Source: Lachnospiraceae bacterium
GTDB lineage: Bacteria; Bacillota; Clostridia; Lachnospirales; Lachnospiraceae
Assembly (NCBI GenBank): GCA_019423745.1
Contig: JAHZAV010000004.1
Span: forward strand, 54,749-118,748
Direction: 5' to 3'
DNA length: 64,000 nt
The position numbers and the translations under genes were made by a program. The notes under the pieces were generated by a model. It made no database searches. It was not told the origin of the DNA and saw only the letters and a list, made by a program, of their open reading frames with translations. How positions within the stretch are numbered: the stretch's first letter is position 1; each line of letters starts with the position of its first letter. Shown piece by piece: positions 58,533-64,000 of the stretch.

Positions 58533-59161
58533 TTTCCATTTATTTCAGCATAAAAACAATGATCTCCTTCTATAAGTTCTGCCCGTCCTGCAGTGGCTTC
58601 TGTTACTTCTTCTTGTATTTTTTCCAGCTGTTCTTCTGGAACCAATGCGTCCATTACTACTTTATCTGTATATTCTGTATCAAGAATTTGTATGTTCTTC
58701 TCTCCAAATATATACTGTATTTTCCCAAGCCCGGCATAATCTGTTTCCAGTCGCAGTTTAATCCCCCGTTTTCTGGTTATAATGATAGAAGAAGCAAGCC
58801 CCTCCTTCACTGCTCCAGAGTAAGCTCGTACAAGCCCCCCCGTTCCAAGAAGTGTGCCACCGAAATATCTCGTCACTACCACAGCTGTGTTATGAAGATT
58901 TTCTCCCAGAAGAATATCCAGCATTGGTTTACCTGCTGTTCCACTGGGTTCCCCGTCATCACTGCACCTTTGTATTTCGTAATGTTCTCCAATCACATAT
59001 GCAGAGCAATTATGAGTAGCATCCCAATATTTTTTCTTCATTGCTTCCACAAATGCAATGGCTTCCTCTTCCTCTGACACTGGGAGAACGGTGGCAATAA
59101 AGCGAGACTTTTTTTCCGTTATCTCTCCTTCTCCTCCCTGGTATACTAATCGATACTCCAT
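58514..59161 (-). CDS. yigZ: YigZ/IMPACT family protein
   Basis: A 215-residue protein of the UPF0029/IMPACT (YigZ, YvyE) family. From ATG 59161 (GAGGGA upstream; a start at 59248 is unlikely) it has EITEKKSRFIATVLPVSEEEEAIAFV near residue 14, ATHNCSAYVIG near 47, RCSDDGEPSGTAGKPMLDILLG near 62, and VVVTRYFGGTLLGTGGLVRAYSGAV near 88, all family signatures. The C-terminal EF-G-like domain (about 135-210) follows. The eukaryotic homologue regulates Gcn2; the bacterial role is unclear, possibly ribosome- or RNA-related. Its stop lies in the loop of a terminator hairpin. Confidence 0.93.
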   Translation of the reverse strand: MEYRLVYQGGEGEITEKKSRFIATVLPVSEEEEAIAFVEAMKKKYWDATHNCSAYVIGEHYEIQRCSDDGEPSGTAGKPMLDILLGENLHNTAVVVTRYFGGTLLGTGGLVRAYSGAVKEGLASSIIITRKRGIKLRLETDYAGLGKIQYIFGEKNIQILDTEYTDKVVMDALVPEEQLEKIQEEVTEATAGRAELIEGDHCFYAEINGKTRVLE

Positions 59162-59344
59162 ATTTACATCCCTCACTTTTTGTCCTATAACAATATAAGA
59201 AGTCAAACTACCCTCCGGCAGCTGTTCGTTCTCTTTATATGAGTGCAAGACTCACTTTCTACATATATACTATACTTGATTTCTTAAGTTTTTCCTACTG
59301 AAATATGAAGTTTTCATTTTCTTCTTTATTTCAATAGGTAAATT

Positions 59345-59353
59345 TGCTATAAT
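59345..59353 (+). promoter_or_regulatory. Extended -10 promoter of PBP1A
   Basis: TGCTATAAT (59345-59353) is a consensus extended -10; the -35 is poor. The transcript would start near 59360, giving a leader of about 21 bases with GGAGG close after. Confidence 0.65.
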
Positions 59354-59380
59354 GACTGGGAATAAAGGAGGCATAAATGC

Positions 59381-61978
59381 ATGAATTATGGAAAAAGAAA
59401 GATTTCTAAAAAGCAGAAAGAAATCACCTCAAAATCGACCATGCAGGGCAAACGCGTCGGAGTCAGACTAATCAAGGCATTTTTCCTTTGTGTGATCGCC
59501 GTTTTTGTTATTGGCGCTGTAGGTGGTCTGATTTTTGTAAAAAGAATTCTGGACAATTCTCCTGATATTTCTCCTGAGGATGTACGTCCAAAGGGATATA
59601 CCACTTTGGTATATGCGGATGACGGTTCTACCGAAATTGAGCGTTTTGTAGAAGCCGGCTCCAACCGTATCTACAAATCCATTGATGAGATTCCGGTAAA
59701 TCTCCAGCATGCATTTGTAGCGATCGAGGACGAACGTTTCTATGAGCATAATGGAATTGATCCCCAGGGTATTCTCCGTGCGGCAATAACAGGTCTTGCT
59801 TCCGGTGGAAACTTTTCACAGGGAGCCAGTACGTTGACACAGCAGCTCATTAAAAACAACATCTTTCCTGATTTCGTAAACGAAGAAACCTTTTATGATA
59901 AGGTGGAAAGAAAGCTGCAGGAACAGTTCCTTGCACTGGATATTGAAAAGCAGATGACTAAGGAAGAAATCCTGGAAGCATATATGAATACCATCAATCT
60001 GGGACAAAATACGCTTGGTGTTCAGTCTGCTTCCAAACGGTATTTTAATAAAGATGTGTCAGAACTTACATTGTCGGAATGTGCAGTTATTGCAGGAATT
60101 ACACAGAATCCTTCTGCATACAATCCAATTACAAATCCCGAAAAAAATGCAGAGCGACGCAAGGAAGTACTAAATAAAATGCTTGAACAAGGCTATATCG
60201 ATCAGGCAGCATATGATGAGGCTCTGGCTGATGACGTATATGCAAGAATCCAGACGGTTAATTCGCAGATTGGTGAAGATTCCCCTTACTCTTACTTTGT
60301 GGATGCCCTGTCAGAGCAGGTCATTAACGATCTCCAGACCAAGTTGGGCTATACGGAAACACAGGCCTACAATGCCCTATACAGCGGCGGCCTTACCATT
60401 ATTTCCACTCAGAACCTAGCCCTTCAGCAAATCTGTGACGAAGAAATGAATAATGACAGCAATTATCCTTGGCTGAAGGAAGTAGGTCTTTCTTCCTATG
60501 CTCTGACTGTTACAAGAGCAGACGGCACGGTGGAGAATTACAGCGAAGGTCATGTGGAGGCATTCCGCGCACAGACTTATGGTAGTACAGAAGGTCTTAC
60601 CTTTTCATCTGAAGATGAGGCAAACAGTGTAATTGCTGCTTGGAAAGCTACCATCGCTAAGGAAGGCGATACCTATGATGAATCCATTATCCTTACTCCA
60701 CAGCCTCAGGCTTCTGTAACGTTAATGGATCAGACGACAGGACAGATCAAGGCTCTGGTCGGCGGACGAGGCACAAAACAGACAAGCCAGAGTCTGAACC
60801 GTGCTTACACCGGTTCTAAAAGACAGCCGGGATCCTGTTTTAAAATCCTTTCAGCATACGCCCCGGCACTGGATACAAATCAGCTTACTCTTGCAGATAT
60901 TATCGATGATGAGAAATGGACATATTCTGATGGTACACCATTCAAAAATGCCGGTAACAGTTATCTGGGTAATATTACAGTAAGAGAAGCAATTGCTAAT
61001 TCACAAAACACCTGTGCTGTAAAAACAATTCAGCAAATTACACCAGAGCTGGGATATGAATATGCAAAAGAGAATTTCTCCATGAGCACCCTGGTAGACA
61101 GTGATAAATACGAGCCGATTGCTCTTGGAGGACTGACAGACGGTGTGTACAATTATGAACTATGCGCCGCATTTGCTTCCATTGCAAACGGCGGAGTTTA
61201 TAATAGCCCTACTCTCTATACAAAAATTTTGGATCATGATGGAAATGTACTGATTGAGAATCCTTCTGAATCCCATACTGCCATTAAAGATTCTACAGCT
61301 GCACTCCTTACAAGTGCAATGGAGAGTGTTGTTACAGAGGGAACAGGACGTGCCGCTGCATTAAGTAATATGCCTGTTGCAGGTAAAACCGGAACAGCTG
61401 ATGCAGACAAGGACCTCTGGTTCTGTGGTTTCACTCCTTATTACACTTGCTGTGTATGGGGCGGATATGATGATCCTAAATCCCTGACAAATATTGACAC
61501 AACCTTCCGTCTAAGAATATGGAAATCTATCATGAGTCGTGTCCATGCTAATTTGGAAACACGGGATTTCCAGATGCCAGCTTCTGTAGAACAGAAAACT
61601 ATTTGTACAATTACAGGTAAACTGGCACGTGCCGGAAGTTGTCCTTCTATAACAGAGTATTTTGCGACAGACAATGTGGCTACTGAAGTTTGTCCTGGTC
61701 ATGGTTCTACAGATGATGAGAAGCCAGCGGAAACTCCGGATCAAAACCAAGATACCACTTCTAATACTGGCAACACGGATTCAAATACTGATGGAAATAC
61801 TAACGGTTCTGAAGGTGGTTCTACTGGCGGTTCCGAAGGTGGTACTGAAGGCGGTTCCGGCGGCGGTTCCGAAGGTGGTACTGAAGGCGGTTCCGAAGGC
61901 GGCACTGAAGGTGGTTCCGAAGGCGGTTCCGGCGGTAATTCTGGCGGTGGTTCCGGTGGCGGTACAACAACTGGCTAA
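59381..61978 (+). CDS. Class A penicillin-binding protein (PBP1A type)
   Basis: Bifunctional peptidoglycan glycosyltransferase/transpeptidase, 865 residues, membrane anchored by a helix near 29-55. The glycosyltransferase domain has the catalytic Glu in IEDERFYEHNGIDPQGILRA near 115 and QGASTLTQQLIKN near 148. The transpeptidase domain has SxxK as SCFK in RQPGSCFKIL near 486, SxN as SQNTC near 544, and KTGT near 670. A C-terminal tail (about 805-865) is built from Gly, Ser, Glu and Thr repeats, likely extracellular and flexible. GGAGG lies 9 bases before ATG 59381. Monocistronic, ended by a strong terminator. Confidence 0.94.
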   Translation: MNYGKRKISKKQKEITSKSTMQGKRVGVRLIKAFFLCVIAVFVIGAVGGLIFVKRILDNSPDISPEDVRPKGYTTLVYADDGSTEIERFVEAGSNRIYKSIDEIPVNLQHAFVAIEDERFYEHNGIDPQGILRAAITGLASGGNFSQGASTLTQQLIKNNIFPDFVNEETFYDKVERKLQEQFLALDIEKQMTKEEILEAYMNTINLGQNTLGVQSASKRYFNKDVSELTLSECAVIAGITQNPSAYNPITNPEKNAERRKEVLNKMLEQGYIDQAAYDEALADDVYARIQTVNSQIGEDSPYSYFVDALSEQVINDLQTKLGYTETQAYNALYSGGLTIISTQNLALQQICDEEMNNDSNYPWLKEVGLSSYALTVTRADGTVENYSEGHVEAFRAQTYGSTEGLTFSSEDEANSVIAAWKATIAKEGDTYDESIILTPQPQASVTLMDQTTGQIKALVGGRGTKQTSQSLNRAYTGSKRQPGSCFKILSAYAPALDTNQLTLADIIDDEKWTYSDGTPFKNAGNSYLGNITVREAIANSQNTCAVKTIQQITPELGYEYAKENFSMSTLVDSDKYEPIALGGLTDGVYNYELCAAFASIANGGVYNSPTLYTKILDHDGNVLIENPSESHTAIKDSTAALLTSAMESVVTEGTGRAAALSNMPVAGKTGTADADKDLWFCGFTPYYTCCVWGGYDDPKSLTNIDTTFRLRIWKSIMSRVHANLETRDFQMPASVEQKTICTITGKLARAGSCPSITEYFATDNVATEVCPGHGSTDDEKPAETPDQNQDTTSNTGNTDSNTDGNTNGSEGGSTGGSEGGTEGGSGGGSEGGTEGGSEGGTEGGSEGGSGGNSGGGSGGGTTTG
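61804..61975 (+). repeat. In-frame 12-bp-period repeat encoding a Gly/Ser/Glu tail
   Basis: The 3' end of the PBP gene consists of near-copies of GGCGGTTCCGAA and GGTGGTACTGAA, giving GGSE/GGTE/GGSG units. The high identity between copies at the DNA level makes length change by slippage or recombination likely between strains. Confidence 0.85.
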
Positions 61979-61997
61979 TTTATACTGATATAGAGCA

Positions 61998-62038
61998 AAA
62001 AAAGAGAAATGCCAAAAATATTGACATTTCTCTTTTTT
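61998..62038. terminator. Bidirectional terminator between PBP1A and glcK
   Basis: Perfect 14-bp stem (61998-62011 with 62025-62038, 13-base loop) with A6/T6 ends, so each strand has a T run after the stem. It serves the plus-strand PBP gene and the convergent glcK. Confidence 0.9.
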
Positions 62039-62050
62039 ATTATAATTTCA

Positions 62051-62992
62051 TTACTCTATTATCAGTCTGGCTGCACCACATATACCAGCATCGTTACCAA
62101 GCGTTGCAAGAGCAAACTTCATATCCTGATTTGCAAAAAATGCACTTTCTCTGAAAGGCTTCTCAATAAATGGCAGAAGGACAGGGCCTGCTTTAGATAC
62201 TCCCCCTCCAATGACAACCACAGCTGGATCTGTAATAACTGCAAGGTTTGCCAATGCTCTTCCCAAATACTTTCCGAATTCTTCTGCAATTTCAATAGCT
62301 GCTTTATCTCCTTCTTTCACAGCATCGAAAACTGTCTTTGCACTTATATCTTCTTTGGGAATCAAAGTCTCTCCATCATAATTTTCTAAATATTTTCTTG
62401 CAAGTCGTGCAATGCCCGTTGCTGAAGCATATTGCTCCAGGCATCCTTTTTTGCCGCATCCGCATGCTTCCGTTTCATCACTGTTTACACAGAGATGTCC
62501 AATCTCTCCTCCGGCACCATTGGCTCCCACAATTACTTTTCCGTGAGTAATGACTCCTCCTCCAACTCCGGTTCCAAGAGTAACCATAATCATATCACTG
62601 CAGCCTTTTCCTGCCCCAAGCCACATTTCTCCCAGAGCTGCCACATTGGCATCATTTCCAATTTCGGCATGTATTCCTCCCAGGAGTTCTTCGATCTCGC
62701 GTTTCACTTCCTTATAGCCCCAACCGATATTGGCACTGTCTTTTATAATTCCCTGCTGGTTTACCGGTGCAGGTACACCAACTCCAACTCCTTTCACATT
62801 CTCTTTTGTGATTCCTTTTTCTTTCATTTTGCTGAAAATAGCATCGACAATATCAGGAAGTACGGCCTCTCCACCGTTTTCTGTCCGAGTCTTGATCTCC
62901 CACTTATCAAAAAGTTCTCCTTCTGTGGAAAACAAGCCCATCTTGACAGTTGTTCCCCCGACATCTACACCAAAACAATAATTCTTATCCAT
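62051..62992 (-). CDS. glcK: ROK family glucokinase
   Basis: ATP-dependent glucose phosphorylation, 313 residues. It has FGVDVGGTTVKMGLF near 7 (phosphate 1), IGNDANVAALGEMWLG near 115 with catalytic Asp, GTGVGGGVITHGK near 140, and the ROK zinc motif GEIGHLCVNSDETEACGCGKKGCLEQYAS near 160-190 (His and three Cys). The opening and spacing match Firmicutes GlcK. It starts 14 bases after hprK, linking glucose phosphorylation with the carbon-control kinase. Another hexose such as N-acetylmannosamine cannot be fully excluded. Confidence 0.92.
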   Translation of the reverse strand: MDKNYCFGVDVGGTTVKMGLFSTEGELFDKWEIKTRTENGGEAVLPDIVDAIFSKMKEKGITKENVKGVGVGVPAPVNQQGIIKDSANIGWGYKEVKREIEELLGGIHAEIGNDANVAALGEMWLGAGKGCSDMIMVTLGTGVGGGVITHGKVIVGANGAGGEIGHLCVNSDETEACGCGKKGCLEQYASATGIARLARKYLENYDGETLIPKEDISAKTVFDAVKEGDKAAIEIAEEFGKYLGRALANLAVITDPAVVVIGGGVSKAGPVLLPFIEKPFRESAFFANQDMKFALATLGNDAGICGAARLIIE

Positions 62993-63006
62993 TTCTTTGC
63001 TCCTGT

Positions 63007-63930
63007 CTATTTCTTTGCTAAATTTCTCTGCACTCGTTTATAAAGCTCCTGTGCGGCATTATATCCCATTTGTTTCTGTCTGTGGTTGATTGCTGCTGTC
63101 TCTACAATAATTGCCAGATTTCTACCCGGACGAATCGGTATCTGATGGCACACTACTTTGTTTCCAAGGAAGGATGTATACTCTTCTTCCATACCAAGTC
63201 TGTCGTAATCCTTTTCCTTGTTCCAGTCCTCAAGGGTAATTACCAAATCAATGTTTTGTGTTTCCCTGACACTTTGTACACCAAACAAAGTTTTTACATC
63301 TACTATGCCAATTCCTCTAAGCTCAATAAAGTTTCTCGTAATATCAGGTGCTGAACCAACAAGCGTATCATCACTGACCTTGCGAATCTCAACTACATCG
63401 TCACTGACAAGACGATGCCCTCTTTTCACCAACTCCAGCGCTGATTCGCTTTTTCCAATTCCGCTCTCTCCCATGATCAGAACACCAACACCGTAAACAT
63501 CAACAAGAACTCCATGAATAGAAATACACGGTGCCAACTGTACATTTAACCAGCGAATAATCTCGGCCGTAAAAGCGGAAGTTTGAATTTCCGTTGAAAA
63601 AACCGGAATATTCATGCTATTGGCTTTTTCCAGAAGTTCTGAATCCGGCTTTAATGCACGGCAAAAAATAATACATGGTATCTTATAGGAAAAAAGTGTA
63701 TCATATACTTTTTTCTTTGCTTCTTTATCCATCTGTTCCAGAAATGTATGTTCCACATATCCGATAATCTGTACTCTCTCTGCGGCAAAATGCTCAAAAA
63801 AACCTGCCAGCTGCAGAGCCGGACGATTGATATCCGGAACAACCACATATTTATCCGTCAGATCTACATCTGGAGTCAGATTCTTCAGATTCATTTTTTC
63901 TACAATCCTCTGCATCTCAACTTTAGACAT
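63007..63930 (-). CDS. hprK: HPr kinase/phosphorylase
   Basis: Bifunctional enzyme that phosphorylates HPr at Ser46 and so controls carbon catabolite repression in Firmicutes. 307 residues: N-terminal domain (about 1-130), then Walker A GESGIGKSESALEL near 155 with the conserved His in RGHRLVSDDVVEIRK just after, and the HprK signature ELRGIGIVDVKTLFG near 207. AAAGGAG precedes ATG 63930. The 70 bases upstream contain the 3' end of another reading frame that ends near 63976 (INPYWL then stop) or overlaps the hprK start; I cannot name that gene. glcK follows after 14 bases. Confidence 0.96.
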   Translation of the reverse strand: MSKVEMQRIVEKMNLKNLTPDVDLTDKYVVVPDINRPALQLAGFFEHFAAERVQIIGYVEHTFLEQMDKEAKKKVYDTLFSYKIPCIIFCRALKPDSELLEKANSMNIPVFSTEIQTSAFTAEIIRWLNVQLAPCISIHGVLVDVYGVGVLIMGESGIGKSESALELVKRGHRLVSDDVVEIRKVSDDTLVGSAPDITRNFIELRGIGIVDVKTLFGVQSVRETQNIDLVITLEDWNKEKDYDRLGMEEEYTSFLGNKVVCHQIPIRPGRNLAIIVETAAINHRQKQMGYNAAQELYKRVQRNLAKK

Positions 63931-64000
63931 AACCTATCTCCTTTACTACTACAATATAAATATGGTTAATATCCCTTACAGCCAGTAAGGATTTATCCAT

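Noticed and set aside
61804..61975. Repeat array considered as CRISPR or a mobile element
   Set aside because: It is in frame within the PBP gene with a 12-bp period, no spacers and no terminal inverted repeats.
1..64000. tRNA or rRNA genes
   Set aside because: No cloverleaf-compatible sequence with the GGTTCRA arm and no rRNA-like sequence were noticed on reading either strand; a tRNAscan-SE and Infernal run would be needed for a definitive negative.

Overview
The window is a 64 kb piece of housekeeping chromosome from a low-to-moderate GC Gram-positive anaerobe, most likely a member of Clostridia, family Lachnospiraceae (Blautia/Dorea-like). This rests on gene content and order (rho-rpmE-DUF1385-prmC-prfA, tig-clpP-clpX then lon-engB, HPr kinase, class III fructose bisphosphatase, DUF4364, SseB, tandem-OB SSB protein) and on strong GGAGG ribosome sites and sigma-A-like promoters. 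Genus assignment is inference. I see no rRNA, tRNA, CRISPR array, prophage, intact insertion sequence or plasmid gene. No gene-free stretch exceeds about 240 bases.

Layout, left to right. 1-7742: minus-strand translation and termination block, rho then rpmE-DUF1385-prmC-prfA-DUF2156-aminotransferase-hisC (cut by the window edge). 7786-10461: plus-strand malic enzyme, radical SAM protein and DUF4364 protein. 10467-13953: minus-strand sseB-cysK-ABC exporter. 13985-14087: a long imperfect inverted repeat of unknown nature. 14141-18880: marR plus a two-gene ABC exporter, with two palindromic operators upstream of marR. 19007-24186: a nucleotidyltransferase, a Crp/Fnr regulator, a coiled-coil/FtsH/site-2-protease operon and a TetR regulator. 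24202-27854: P1-family peptidase and a copper ATPase with a fused C-terminal CopZ-like domain behind a CsoR-like box. 27930-39197: protein quality control and DNA precursors (tig, clpP, clpX, lon, engB, AI-2E transporter, nrdA, nrdB). 39222-40855: DJ-1 protein diverging from a CYTH protein, then an HTH regulator. 40885-48380: secA-prfB-hom-apgM-like-lysC, in which prfB carries the +1 programmed frameshift and the apgM-like gene may be an alternative homoserine kinase. 48412-53531: eukaryotic-type hisA, an acidic lipoprotein, and dapA-dapB-fbp. 53572-64000: two-OB SSB-like protein, then plus-strand typA, a PAP2 phosphatase, a membrane protein and hpf, then yigZ (minus), PBP1A (plus), glcK and hprK (minus).

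Functional links: lysC, hom and the apgM-like gene with dapA and dapB cover the aspartate-to-lysine/threonine branch. hprK and glcK serve carbon control and glucose entry. tig, clpP, clpX, lon and ftsH are the main cytosolic and membrane proteases and chaperones.

No clearly new defence or mobile system is visible. The observations I rate most worth checking are: a perfect 9-bp inverted repeat that places the RF2 frameshift site in the loop of a hairpin; the 103-bp inverted-repeat element upstream of sseB; the apgM-like gene sitting between hom and lysC; the CopA-CopZ fusion with an internal ribosome site; the stand-alone eukaryotic-type HisA; and the two-OB-fold SSB-like protein without an acidic tip.
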